Shown piece after piece: positions 1 to 7,821 of a DNA stretch of 40,900 nt (its first letter is position 1; the number at the start of each line of letters is the position of its first letter). The translations under genes were made by a program, and so were the position numbers. The stretch is from Candidatus Kuenenia stuttgartensis (GTDB lineage: Bacteria; Planctomycetota; Planctomycetia; Planctomycetales; Planctomycetaceae): the NCBI GenBank assembly GCA_945904015.1, contig CAMDPK010000055.1, forward strand, positions 1-40,900, written 5' to 3'. The notes under the pieces are model-generated. The model was given only the letters and a program-made list of their open reading frames with translations, was not told the DNA's origin and searched no databases.

Positions 1-615
1 CTGACCAGAGAGCACGTCATTCCCCGTGCCGCCATTCAGCGAATCGTTGCCGGAACCACCGAACGCCGTATCGCTGCCGTCTCCGCCGTTCAGTTCGTCG
101 TTCCCCGCCTCGCCATTGAGCACATCGTTGCCCACACCGCCGGTGATGATGTCGTTGTTCGCGCCTCCCTTCAGCGAGTCATCGTCATCGCCGCCGTCGA
201 TGTTGTCGTCGCCCGCTTGGCCGTCGATTGTGTCGTTTCCGATTCCGCCCGTCAGGCTGTCGGCGAACTCGCCTCCGAGAATCGAGTCGTTTCCGTCATC
301 GCCGCTGATCGTGTCGGTTCCGCCATTGCCGTTGATTGTGTCGTCGCCGGCATCGCCGTTGACCGAATCCTCTCCGTTGTCGGCCGAGATGTTGTCGTTG
401 TCATCGCCGCCAGAAACCGTGTCGTCGCCGTTGCCGGATTCGACTGTGTCGTTCCCCGCGTCGCCGGTGATCGAGTCTTGTCCGTCTCCACCAAGAATCG
501 TGTCAGCGCCGTCGCCACCGATGATCGAATCGTTGCCGTCGCCGCCGATAATCGTGTCGTCGCCCCCCTGGCCGTCGATCGTGTCGTCGCCATGACCGCC
601 GATGAGGCTGTCACC
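1..615 (-). repeat. Tandem RTX coding repeats (27-bp units)
   Basis: About 22 degenerate 27-bp units, each encoding one GGxGxDxxx turn. Units differ at many third positions, which fits old, selected protein repeats rather than recent slippage. They continue past the left edge. Confidence 0.8.
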
Positions 616-1047
616 AAGATCCAGGCTGCCAGTGATCGAGTCGTGACCGTTGGCGGCATCGACGCTGATCGACGTCAGCGCGGTGAACGCCGTGGCCGTC
701 ACGCCATTCAGATCAATCGTGTTCGAGTCGTCGCCACCGACGACCACCAGCGATTGAACGCTGGCGGAGGTCACGGCCCCGATGCTCAACAGCGGCGAGT
801 AGCTGCCGGTGCCGGTCGAAGTCTCGACCAGCACGCTGCCAGACACAGAACTGACCCGCACGTTGTCCTTGCTACCCAGGAGAAGGTTCAACTCGCCCGT
901 CGCGGAGATGAACAGCCCGCTCGACGACAAGAGCTGCCGCGGTTCCATCACTTCCGCCTGGGAAGCAGGCTTCACACTTGGTCCACGCCGACGATTTGCA
1001 GACCGAGCAGAATCCCAAAAACTCTTGAGCCACGTTGAACGCTTCAC
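1..1047 (-). CDS. RTX-type calcium-binding repeat surface protein (C-terminus beyond window)
   Basis: I read an open frame of 349 codons from a GTG at 1047 to the window edge with no stop. The GTG is preceded by GGGAGG (complement of 1053-1058) at good spacing. The N-terminus is basic and contains MEPRQLLSSS near residues 35-44. This matches the LEPR-XLL-type motif that planctomycetes carry at the start of many large secreted surface proteins. Residues ~50-140 form an unrecognised, probably beta-rich region. From about residue 145 on, imperfect nine-residue repeats of the type GGDGNDSII or GGxGxDxxx run to the edge, the calcium-binding beta-roll motif of RTX/hemolysin proteins. The role is inferred as a secreted, Ca2+-stabilised cell-surface or matrix protein. 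No enzyme domain is visible in the part present. The frame has no ATG near its start, so it is easily missed and out-of-frame shadows may be annotated instead. Confidence 0.85.
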   Translation of the reverse strand, partial: MKRSTWLKSFWDSARSANRRRGPSVKPASQAEVMEPRQLLSSSGLFISATGELNLLLGSKDNVRVSSVSGSVLVETSTGTGSYSPLLSIGAVTSASVQSLVVVGGDDSNTIDLNGVTATAFTALTSISVDAANGHDSITGSLDLGDSLIGGHGDDTIDGQGGDDTIIGGDGNDSIIGGDGADTILGGDGQDSITGDAGNDTVESGNGDDTVSGGDDNDNISADNGEDSVNGDAGDDTINGNGGTDTISGDDGNDSILGGEFADSLTGGIGNDTIDGQAGDDNIDGGDDDDSLKGGANNDIITGGVGNDVLNGEAGNDELNGGDGSDTAFGGSGNDSLNGGTGNDVLSGQ

Positions 1048-1503
1048 GTTGACCTCCCTGTAAACTTTGCCGACCGTTCCGTCTGTGTCAGTTCTTCCGG
1101 CCGTTCCAGTCTTGCTGGCTGTGCCCAATTGGCTGACATTTCGGAACAAAACGAGTTCGCAGATTGGTCATCGACGGGCATAACCGGCATAAACGAAAAA
1201 TTGGGGTGCGACCGGAAGCGTCTCTGCGACCGGCAACTGAACCCCAATCCGAACGGCAAACCCAGAGGCCAGGATCGACAAAACCGACAAGCTTTTTCTA
1301 ACCGGCAAGGTCTTCCCAAATTGCCGGCTCCGTCTCAGCCGGCGAGCCGGCGGGCGTCAGCCGTGATTGCTCATGGGCCGGGGGAAATTTGTCGCAGGTT
1401 GTTACGAAATAGCACGACGCGCAAGCGAGTGATCTGGATGCGTACCACTCGCTTGCGCGTCGTGCTAATTGACGCCCGGCTCCCAAAAAGGAACGAGGAG
1501 TTC
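1048..1503. other. 456-bp intergenic region between divergent genes
   Basis: No convincing gene. It holds the leader of the RTX gene (leftwards), the leader of the hydrolase gene (rightwards), and the inverted pair at 1410-1467. A loose inverted repeat (ATTGGGGT near 1200, ACCCCAAT near 1245) and a direct repeat of TGCGACCGG are present. A GC-rich block at 1330-1365 (AGCCGGCGAGCCGGCGGGCG) resembles the other planctomycete words but has no inverted partner here. Promoters for both genes must lie here, but I cannot place them reliably. Confidence 0.5.
1410..1467. repeat. Inverted pair of repeat words, family A, copy 1
   Basis: Perfect 22-bp arms at 1410-1431 (TAGCACGACGCGCAAGCGAG then TG) and 1446-1467 are separated by 14 bp. 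The same arm sequence recurs at 3458-3514. It ends 36 bp before the hydrolase start codon, so it would lie in the leader of that mRNA. Confidence 0.9.
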
Positions 1504-2379
1504 ATGAACGTGGAGCTGATCCAGACAAAAACCTCCGACGGAGTGCTGCTCGACGGCAGTTTGCAGCGGGCTGAAGGGCCGACCGCGTCATCGAAAAGTA
1601 CGGCTTGGCTGCTCGTGCATGGGACGGGCAGCAACTTCTATTCGTCCGGTGTCCTGCAAGCCTTCGCGGAGCAGCTTGTTCGCGGCGGCCCCTCGGTGGC
1701 TCGGATCAACACGCGCGGGCATGACATCATCAGCTCGCTGAGCGGCGGACGAACGCCGCTGTCTGGCGGAGCGGCTTTCGAGTCCATCGCCGACTGTGTC
1801 CATGACCTGCGAGCCTGGGTCGGCGAGTTAATCCGCCGCGACTTTTCACGAGTCGTGCTGGTCGGCCACAGCATGGGAGGCGTGAAGGCGATTTTTTCTC
1901 AAGCTCACGATCCGCACCCCAACGTCGTTGCAGTGATCGGAGTCTCGCCGCCGCGCTTCTGTCATGCCGAGTGGCAATCTTCGCCGCAGGCCGCCCCCTT
2001 TTGCGATCACTTTCGGCACGCCACCGAACTGGTCGAATGTGGCCGCGGCGACGAGTTGATGCTCGTCCAACAGCCCCTGCCGTTGTGGCTCACGGCGGCG
2101 GGCTTCCTGGCCAAGTACGGCCCACACGACGACTACGACTTCATCCCGCTGCTGTCGCGGCTGACTTGCCCGACGCTGTTGATCGTCGGCACCGCATCGG
2201 TCGAGTCGTCCCCGGCCTTCGCGTCTGTCCCGGAGGCCGTTCGACAATTGCAGGCTTCGCAGTCACATCTGCATCTGGAATTGGTTTCTGGTGCGAACAC
2301 GGGCTACACCGGACATCTCGACACGCCGGCCCGCTTGGCCAGCGAATGGTTCGCTTCGGTCGCCAGCGGCAGCGACTGA
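1504..2379 (+). CDS. Alpha/beta hydrolase
   Basis: A 291-residue alpha/beta-hydrolase fold protein. LLVHGTGSN near residues 36-44 supplies the oxyanion-hole region. GHSMGG at 121-126 gives the nucleophile elbow (Ser123). GHLDT near the C-terminus supplies the likely catalytic His, with an acidic residue in the CPTLLIVGT strand region. The start at ATG 1504 is chosen because GAGGAG sits at 1495-1500; the frame is open far upstream but that part translates the repeat word at 1410-1467. There is no signal peptide, so it is probably cytoplasmic. The DUF1749/serine-aminopeptidase style of long cap is possible. The substrate cannot be told. Repeat words flank it on both sides, so it looks like an independent transcription unit. 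Confidence 0.85.
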   Translation: MNVELIQTKTSDGVLLDGSLQRAEGPTASSKSTAWLLVHGTGSNFYSSGVLQAFAEQLVRGGPSVARINTRGHDIISSLSGGRTPLSGGAAFESIADCVHDLRAWVGELIRRDFSRVVLVGHSMGGVKAIFSQAHDPHPNVVAVIGVSPPRFCHAEWQSSPQAAPFCDHFRHATELVECGRGDELMLVQQPLPLWLTAAGFLAKYGPHDDYDFIPLLSRLTCPTLLIVGTASVESSPAFASVPEAVRQLQASQSHLHLELVSGANTGYTGHLDTPARLASEWFASVASGSD

Positions 2380-2401
2380 CGGTACTTTGTGGCGGTCGTC
2401 C

Positions 2402-2488
2402 TGTGGCGCACGCGGCTCGCGTGCGACCATTGGTCAATCCGCAAAATCGCCATCCACAGCCCGTCGCACGCGAGCCGCGTGCGCCACA
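2402..2488. repeat. Inverted pair of repeat words, family B
   Basis: Perfect 26-bp arms at 2402-2427 and 2463-2488 with a 35-bp spacer. Each arm contains its own stem: GCACGCG, loop GCT, CGCGTGC. The same word recurs in altered form in the composite element at 9866-9968. It fills the gap between the hydrolase stop and the start of the isomerase gene. Confidence 0.9.
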
Positions 2489-2505
2489 AAACCTCGGAGT
2501 CCGCC

Positions 2506-3441
2506 ATGAATCGGCCCACGAATTCTCGCCGCCAGTTTCTCAGTCAATGCGGAATCGCCGGCGCGGCGGCGCTGGCGATCGGCCAGCCGTCGCTCGCTGC
2601 CGAGCCGCCGGCTCGAAACGGCAAGAGCCACATGAAGCTCAGCCTGGCGGCGTACTCGTTCAACAAGTTCTTGCCGAATCGCGGCACGGCCGAGCAACTC
2701 GCTGCGGCGAAGATGAAGCTCGAAGACTTCATCCAGTTCTGCGCCCACCAGAATCTCGATGGCACGGAACTGACGTCGTATTACTTCCCGAAGGAGTTCT
2801 CGCAGGCGTATCTGATCGCGATCAAAGAGCAGACCTTCCGGCTGGGCTTGGACGTTTCCGGCACGGCGATCGGCAACGATTTCTGCAAGCCAGCCGGCGA
2901 GGAATGGGACAAGCAGATCCAATTGACTCGCGAATGGATCGACCACTCGGCGACGATGGGCGCACCGGTGATCCGCATCTTCGCTGGCAACGTGCCGAAG
3001 GGAGAGACCGAGGCCGCGTCTTTTGAGCGTTGCGTCGCCGGGATCAACAAGTCGCTGGAGTACGCCGCCGAGAAAGGTGTGTTCCTCGCGCTGGAAAATC
3101 ATGGCGGCATCACCGGGACTGCCGAGCAACTGCTGAAGATCGTCAAAGCGGTTTCGCCGTCACCGTGGTTCGGAGTAAATCTGGACGGCGGCAATTTCCA
3201 TTCGGACGATCCGTATGCCGAGCTGGAACAGATCGCGCCGTATGCCGTCAACGCGCAGGTCAAGGTGGCGATCATTCGCGACAGCACGAAAAAGAAGGAA
3301 CCGGCGGATCTTGGCCGAGTCATCGAAATCCTCCGCAAGGCGAACTACCGCGGCTACGTCGTACTCGAATACGAGGAGGCCGACCCGTACGGCGAGATTC
3401 CGAAAGTCCTGACTGATCTGCGAAAGCTGATTCATGGCTAG
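2506..3441 (+). CDS. Sugar phosphate isomerase/epimerase-like TIM-barrel protein, Tat-exported
   Basis: A 311-residue protein of the xylose isomerase-like TIM-barrel family (AP endonuclease 2 fold). The N-terminus has a twin-arginine signal, SRRQFLSQCG at residues 7-16, followed by an Ala-rich hydrophobic stretch ending near LAAEPP, so export to the periplasm is expected. Typical barrel elements follow: LSLAAYSF, NLDGTELTSYY, a LALENHGG strand with the metal-binding Glu, and VNLDGGNF. The last strand, YVVLEYEE, also carries acidic metal ligands. The start at ATG 2506 is just after the repeat pair; the upstream in-frame extension only translates that repeat. Planctomycetes have many such exported isomerase-like proteins in sugar catabolism; the exact substrate is unknown. 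Confidence 0.88.
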   Translation: MNRPTNSRRQFLSQCGIAGAAALAIGQPSLAAEPPARNGKSHMKLSLAAYSFNKFLPNRGTAEQLAAAKMKLEDFIQFCAHQNLDGTELTSYYFPKEFSQAYLIAIKEQTFRLGLDVSGTAIGNDFCKPAGEEWDKQIQLTREWIDHSATMGAPVIRIFAGNVPKGETEAASFERCVAGINKSLEYAAEKGVFLALENHGGITGTAEQLLKIVKAVSPSPWFGVNLDGGNFHSDDPYAELEQIAPYAVNAQVKVAIIRDSTKKKEPADLGRVIEILRKANYRGYVVLEYEEADPYGEIPKVLTDLRKLIHG

Positions 3442-3457
3442 GAGTCGCGGGTGCTGA

Positions 3458-3514
3458 GTAGCACGACGCGCAAGCGAGTGATGTCTTCAATAACACTCGC
3501 TTGCGCGTCGTGCT
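3458..3514. repeat. Inverted pair of repeat words, family A, copy 2
   Basis: The left arm at 3460-3480 and right arm at 3494-3514 are perfect 21-bp inverted copies of the family A word at 1410-1467; the spacer is 13 bp and unrelated to copy 1. The left arm begins with GTAG (3458-3461). It lies between the isomerase stop and the next start codon. Confidence 0.9.
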
Positions 3515-3525
3515 GGAGTTGATTC

Positions 3526-3852
3526 ATGGCAAAGAAGCGTCGCGGCCTGCCGCTCGAAAGTGAGACGGCGTGGTACGTGCTCTTGAACCTGGCCGACATC
3601 ATGGCGACGTGGGCCTTGCTGCATCGCAACAGTGGCTTCATCGAATCGAATCCGATCGCCCGCTGGTTTTATCACGGCTGGGGTTTCACCGGCATGGTCT
3701 GGTTCAAGCTGGGCATGGTGGCGCTCGTCGTCACCATCGCCCAGGTGGTGGCTCGCAAAAACGAGCCGCTCGCGAGAGCATTGCTGGTCTTCGGCTGCAT
3801 CGCCGTTGGTTGCGTCTTCTTCTACAGCTATTGGCTGGGAACACATTCGTAG
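3526..3852 (+). CDS. Small integral membrane protein, DUF5658-like
   Basis: 108 residues with three likely membrane segments: about 17-35 (LLNLADIMATWALL), 57-76 (MVWFKLGMVALVVTI) and 85-104 (LLVFGCIAVGCVFFYSYW). The pattern of E-x-NP after the first helix (ESNPIA) and a conserved FKLG in the second resembles DUF5658 proteins, which have no known function. The start ATG 3526 follows the repeat pair and a weak GGAG at 3514-3517. The TAG stop at 3850-3852 is part of a repeat word (GTAG plus hairpin), so the C-terminus may have been set by insertion of that word. Confidence 0.75.
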   Translation: MAKKRRGLPLESETAWYVLLNLADIMATWALLHRNSGFIESNPIARWFYHGWGFTGMVWFKLGMVALVVTIAQVVARKNEPLARALLVFGCIAVGCVFFYSYWLGTHS

Positions 3853-3872
3853 GTCAGCCTTCCCAGGCTGAC
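3849..3872. repeat. Single repeat word, family C (GTAG + hairpin)
   Basis: GTAG at 3849-3852, then GTCAGCCT, loop TCCC, AGGCTGAC: a perfect 8-bp stem. The same word occurs as an inverted pair at 28166-28247. TAG 3850-3852 is the stop codon of the upstream gene, and queE starts 24 bp after the hairpin. Confidence 0.88.
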
Positions 3873-3896
3873 TTGCTGTTGGAGTCATCGTTCGCC

Positions 3897-4592
3897 GTGC
3901 GCATCGCCGAGGTGTATTCGTCGATTCAAGGGGAGGGGCAATTCGCCGGCACTCCGTCCGTTTTCGTGCGCACGACCGGCTGCAATTTGCGCTGCTGGTT
4001 CTGCGACACGCCATTCACGTCGTGGAAACCGGAAGGTCCGCACGTCAGCGTGGCCGAGTTGGTGCTGCAGGTTCGCGGATTCGAGACCGCCCACGTCGTC
4101 CTGACCGGCGGCGAACCGCTGTTGCAGCCCGACTCGGTTCCGCTGTGCGAGCAGCTTCTTGCAGCAGGCCACTTCGTCACGATCGAGACTGCCGGCACGG
4201 TCTTCCGTCCCGTCCCCGCGAGTTTGATGTCGATCAGTCCCAAGCTGGCAAATTCATCTCCAGCACGAGTCGACTTGGCTGACGCCGAGCGTTGGCAGGA
4301 ACGCCACGAGAAAACACGCTCGAATCCTGGCGTGATCGCGAGCTTAATCGACTCCGCCGATTATCAATTCAAGTTCGTCGTCGATCAGCCGTCCGATCTC
4401 ACCGATGTCACCGACTACTTGGCCGCTTGGCCGCAAGTTCCCGGCCAGCGTGTCTGGCTGATGCCACAAGCTCGGACCCGCGAGGAATTGGAGACGCGTT
4501 CGGAATGGCTGGAGTCCGAAGCGGCGCGACGGGGCTATCGCTTCTCATCGCGTTGGCAAATTGCCGAATTCGGAAACCAGCGAGGCAAGTAG
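3897..4592 (+). CDS. queE: 7-carboxy-7-deazaguanine synthase
   Basis: A radical-SAM enzyme of 231 residues that converts 6-carboxy-tetrahydropterin to 7-carboxy-7-deazaguanine in preQ0/queuosine biosynthesis; it acts in the cytoplasm. SSIQGEG at residues 8-14 and the cluster motif CNLRCWFC (Cys29, 33, 36; CX3CX2C) identify it. LTGGEPLLQ is the GGE SAM-binding motif, and FKFVV and WLMPQA are typical later strands. I choose GTG 3897 because the family usually starts MRIAE-(I/V)-Y, and GGAG lies at 3881-3884. TTG 3879 or 3873 is possible but would begin inside or next to a repeat word. No other queuosine genes are in the window. Confidence 0.93.
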   Translation: MRIAEVYSSIQGEGQFAGTPSVFVRTTGCNLRCWFCDTPFTSWKPEGPHVSVAELVLQVRGFETAHVVLTGGEPLLQPDSVPLCEQLLAAGHFVTIETAGTVFRPVPASLMSISPKLANSSPARVDLADAERWQERHEKTRSNPGVIASLIDSADYQFKFVVDQPSDLTDVTDYLAAWPQVPGQRVWLMPQARTREELETRSEWLESEAARRGYRFSSRWQIAEFGNQRGK

Positions 4593-4613
4593 CGAACACC
4601 GTTTGTCCGAACC

Positions 4614-5450
4614 TCACTTCACGGAATCTGACGTCTTCGAATATCGCCGCCGAAACTTCAGTGGAGTCAGGCCAGTGTGCTTCCGAAAAAGCTGCGTAAA
4701 GGCGCTCTGATCACAGAAACCGAAGTCGGTCGCGATCTGAGCAATTGTCGCATCGCAGCGCAGCATCGCTTCGCTGGCGGCTTGAATGCGAGTCTTGATG
4801 AGAAACTCTTGAGCGCTGAGGCCGAAGACTTCGCGAAACTTTCGGTGCAATTGCCGCGCGGACAATCCTGCATGATCGGAGAGGTCTTCAACCGTCAGCC
4901 GCTCATTGAGATGAGCGCGGATGTAATCGACGGTTGAGTTGATCTGCAGCATCGGCAGCATCGCGCGGCGTTGGCCTTCGTAACTGCGGACGATTCCCAT
5001 GACACCGATGATGCGACCTCGCGTGTCACGCAGAGGCAGCTTGTTCGTGATGAACCAGTCGAGAACTCGCTGCTCGTTGTACCACAGTTCGACTCGGCCA
5101 ATGAGTGGCTGGCCGGTCGTCATCACGAGTTGGTCGTCGCGCCGGAAGTGGTCGGCGGCGTGAGGCGGAAAGAAGTCTTCGTCGAGCTTGCCGATGATCT
5201 CGGCTTCTGACTTCGCTCCCAAATGTTGCCAAAACGGCTGGCTGGCGCAAACCATACGACTGTGCCAATCCTTAACAAAAAAGTAAGCATCCGGAAAGTG
5301 CTCGAAAAGCTGCTGAAACTGTTGCGGGCCACCCATTCGAGCAAAGAAATCTTGCTGAAAATCGGAGGCATCCGCCTCAGCGACACGACGGTCTTTGGCC
5401 CCTGCCGGTGAATTGTGAGGGACATCAGGTTGGTCTTTGTCACGTATCAT
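4614..5450 (-). CDS. PAS-domain AraC-family transcriptional regulator
   Basis: 278 residues. A PAS sensor fold covers roughly residues 40-165 (FEHFPDAYFFVKDWHSRMVC, then the IIGKLDEDFFPP region and IIGVMGIVRSYEG). An AraC/XylS DNA-binding domain of two helix-turn-helix units covers ~175-275 (LTVEDLSDHAGLSARQLHRK; IAQIATDFGFCDQSAFTQLF). The PAS ligand is unknown; its W and F-rich pocket could hold a small molecule. It is divergent from the DUF1559 gene across 221 bp, so it may regulate that gene or itself, which is inference only. It is convergent with queE and separated from it by 21 bp. Confidence 0.9.
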   Translation of the reverse strand: MIRDKDQPDVPHNSPAGAKDRRVAEADASDFQQDFFARMGGPQQFQQLFEHFPDAYFFVKDWHSRMVCASQPFWQHLGAKSEAEIIGKLDEDFFPPHAADHFRRDDQLVMTTGQPLIGRVELWYNEQRVLDWFITNKLPLRDTRGRIIGVMGIVRSYEGQRRAMLPMLQINSTVDYIRAHLNERLTVEDLSDHAGLSARQLHRKFREVFGLSAQEFLIKTRIQAASEAMLRCDATIAQIATDFGFCDQSAFTQLFRKHTGLTPLKFRRRYSKTSDSVK

Positions 5451-5671
5451 GTCTGATAGTCAATAAAAAATGTCCGATTGCCACAAGACGTCAACTTGGT
5501 GAATTCGTATTTTCTCCGCCATGTCTGGAGGGCGTGTGCCGTTCCGTAGACCGCGTGAGTCGCACCAGAACCGCAATCCGGCCCGTTGATACCTGACGTG
5601 ATGCCGAGCCTTGTTCGGTTCGCTGATTTGATCTCGTTTCGATTCTCAATTCTTGTTCTTGGAGGTCTGTC

Positions 5672-6745
5672 ATGTCGAAGTCGTGCTCGTCCCGGCGTGG
5701 ATTCACGCTGATCGAATTGCTGGTTGTGATCGCGATCATCGCAGTCCTGATCGCTCTGCTGTTGCCGGCCGTGCAGCAAGCACGTGAGGCCGCTCGTCGG
5801 TCGCAGTGCAAGAATAATTTGAAGCAGTACGGTATCGCTCTGCATAGTTATCACGAATCGGCAAAAGTTTTCCCTAAAGGCGCATTTCACCCTTACGGAT
5901 ATGTCGCGTCGGCAACTGGTGCCCAGTCCGACTGGCGGAATCACAGCGCGACCACGCAATTGCTGCCGTACTTGGATCAAGGGCCACTCTATCAAAATTA
6001 TCGGGCGCAAGTGCTCATGGCTCCGATCAACGCCACCGGAACCATTCAAACTCCCGATGCCAGCGGTGCGCTCGCTCGCAGACTAGCGGCAAATGCGAAG
6101 TTTTCACTGACGATGTGTCCGTCGGATTCACCTCCGTCAACTGCCGATGCGCCGAGTAACTATGCCTATTGTGCTGGCACCAACGTCGTTCATGCCAACG
6201 GCGCATTTGGTATTGCGGCGGGTGCTCAGAACGGCATCTTTAACAACGCGGTCGTGGTCAAGACTAGCGACGTTCGTGATGGAACTTCAAATACGCTTGC
6301 GATGAGCGAATTGGTTGTCGGCGGGAACGTTTCTGGCCGCGATTATTCGATCATTCATCAGCCGATCGCAGTTCCCGCAGGATTTCCAGATGCCTTTCCG
6401 ACGCTTGCTCAGGTCAATGCCTGGGCCGCTTCCTGTGACGCTTCCACAAGCTTGGGCACGACGAACGGTTCTTGGTCGGGTCGATTTTGGCAACGAGGGT
6501 TGATCGGTATGACCCAGTTTAACACGCTGCTGACTCCCAATGCGAAACACTTCAACTGCAGCGCCAATTGCGTTGGTTGCGATCCAGACAATCGCGGCAT
6601 GTTTCCACCTCGAAGTCGTCATTCGGGCGGCGTGCATTGTTTGATGGCTGATGGAGCGTCTCGATTCATCAGCGACAACATTGATTTCACGACCTGGGGA
6701 CGGCTGGGGGCTCGGAATGACGGGCAGCCGATTGGTAACTTCTAA
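5672..6745 (+). CDS. DUF1559 prepilin-like protein
   Basis: 357 residues, with a perfectly typical class III/type IV prepilin N-terminus: [20 protein letters not shown] starting at residue 8. The cleavage/methylation Phe is followed by a long hydrophobic helix and [17 protein letters not shown]. The DUF1559 (SBP_bac_10-like) domain follows, ending with the planctomycete signature [20 protein letters not shown] at 5659-5663 fixes the start. Such proteins are hugely expanded in planctomycetes and are thought to form pseudopilus or surface structures; the individual role is unknown. The small lipoprotein downstream is the usual neighbour of this family. Confidence 0.95.
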   Translation: MSKSCSSRRGFTLIELLVVIAIIAVLIALLLPAVQQAREAARRSQCKNNLKQYGIALHSYHESAKVFPKGAFHPYGYVASATGAQSDWRNHSATTQLLPYLDQGPLYQNYRAQVLMAPINATGTIQTPDASGALARRLAANAKFSLTMCPSDSPPSTADAPSNYAYCAGTNVVHANGAFGIAAGAQNGIFNNAVVVKTSDVRDGTSNTLAMSELVVGGNVSGRDYSIIHQPIAVPAGFPDAFPTLAQVNAWAASCDASTSLGTTNGSWSGRFWQRGLIGMTQFNTLLTPNAKHFNCSANCVGCDPDNRGMFPPRSRHSGGVHCLMADGASRFISDNIDFTTWGRLGARNDGQPIGNF

Positions 6746-6754
6746 GAATGGTGA

Positions 6755-6772
6755 CGCGGACTTTTGTCCGCG
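6755..6772. repeat. Hairpin word downstream of DUF1559 gene
   Basis: CGCGGAC, loop TTTT, GTCCGCG: a perfect 7-bp stem starting 10 bp after the TAA stop. It resembles the other words of the window but lacks GTAG. Only TTT follows the stem, so it is a weak intrinsic terminator at best; it may still end transcription or protect the 3' end. Confidence 0.7.
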
Positions 6773-6869
6773 TTTGACGCCCTTCCGATAGATTCTTTCG
6801 CGAAGGGCATTACTTTCTTCGCTGGGCCAACGCCAATGTTGCCCGTTTCACAGGTAGGGAGTTTGAGTC

Positions 6870-7199
6870 ATGCGTGCTTTGGGATGTCTGTTGGTGATGA
6901 GTTGCTGTCTTTGGTCGATCGGTTGTGGCGCGACAACTCCTGAGCTGTCGAGTGTCGACCCGGTCAAAGAGAAGACGTCCACGTCGAACGCCGAATTGAA
7001 GAAGCGTTTGGAGGATGTCGCTGCTACCGGAACCAGTGGCAGTGGGCTAATGGGAATCAAAGAATCGATCGATCAAGCGGTGCGTCCCACCAACGCTAAA
7101 TTGGCGGACGATTTGACGAACGACTTCAACGTGCTGTCTCAGGTATCCGATCCCGTCGAGATCAAGACCATCGCCACGCGCATGGCGAGCAAGTTGTAG
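6870..7199 (+). CDS. Small secreted lipoprotein
   Basis: 109 residues. The N-terminus MRALGCLLVMSCCLWSIGCG is a lipoprotein signal peptide with the lipid-modified Cys at residue 19 (SIGC lipobox). The mature part is short, charged and mostly helical (AELKKRLEDVAATG; DDFNVLSQ-type region). Proteins of this length and layout commonly follow DUF1559 genes in planctomycetes, and here the gene follows one at 124 bp. Function is unknown; a periplasmic partner of the prepilin-like protein is a guess. Start: ATG 6870, preceded by GGTAGGGAGT at 6853-6862. Confidence 0.8.
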   Translation: MRALGCLLVMSCCLWSIGCGATTPELSSVDPVKEKTSTSNAELKKRLEDVAATGTSGSGLMGIKESIDQAVRPTNAKLADDLTNDFNVLSQVSDPVEIKTIATRMASKL

Positions 7200-7279
7200 A
7201 CCTCAAACGAACGAACTCACCGACCTTGTGTCGGTAGATCGCGGGCTTGTGTACCACTGCGGACGAGTTGACGGGGCCA

Positions 7280-7760
7280 CTAGTGACCGTTGGTGGCCTC
7301 GGTCTGTTGTTGAGACTGCAGTTGCGGATCGGTGGGTTTTTGGGGGTAGTAGTTCGCCAGCGCCGCATGAGTGACACGGTACGCCGGATCGTGGGACAAA
7401 ACTCCGTGCAGCAGAAAAGTCCTTCGGCGTCGGAGTCTATAATTCCAGGGACAGCATTCCGAGTTGAAAACGGGAATCGACATCGTCCGGTTGTCGTTGC
7501 ATCAGGTCATGCAAGCGGTCCAATTCGTCGAGCTTCTTTTGGACGGATGTGAAATAGTCCAGATGTGGTTGGGCTTCGGTCGCCAGATCGTGCGAATTCA
7601 TGCATTCTTTCGCCAATTCGAAGACTCAGAAGTTTGCCGGCTCGCCGTGCTGTCAAAACGCATTGGTCGACAGCTCAATGACCGGAGACCCATTTTCGAC
7701 TCGCTAGCGCCAAGCGATGAATTGCGACTCTGGCGTGCTCGAACTTTGTCGCGTTAGGCG
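7280..7760 (-). pseudogene. Decayed tetratricopeptide-repeat (TPR) protein gene
   Basis: Reading the minus strand, TPR-like helices can be followed across several frames. One frame gives FELAKECMNSHDLATEAQ and then LDELDRLHDLMQRQPDDVD and FQLGMLSLEL, and stops at TAG 7437-7439. A second frame gives DSDAEGLF. A third gives LHGVLSHDPAYRVTHAALAN followed by YY and a short tail ending at 7280. Joining them needs about one single-base gain near 7438 and one single-base loss near 7420. Upstream in the first frame there are two in-frame TGA codons (after ELSTNAF and after GEPANF). The joined text has the usual order of a TPR C-terminus (DPAYRVTHAALANYY). The parent function is unknown. The open frame on the opposite strand (7464-7757) looks like a shadow. 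Confidence 0.6.
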
Positions 7761-7821
7761 ATAGCTTTTTCACCGCTTTGGAGTCACCACTACTTGTCTG
7801 TCACCGTCGAAGGAATCATCA

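Noticed and set aside
217..1038. Long open frame on the plus strand opposite the RTX gene
   Set aside because: Val/Asp/Arg repeats arise from reading the antisense of GGxGxD codons; the minus frame has a ribosome-binding site and real motifs.
7438..7443. TATAAT on the plus strand as a promoter -10 box
   Set aside because: No suitable -35 element or nearby gene start; it lies within the TPR remnant.
7464..7757. 97-codon plus-strand open frame in the gap after the lipoprotein
   Set aside because: It is antisense to recognisable TPR remnants and has no ribosome-binding site or motif.
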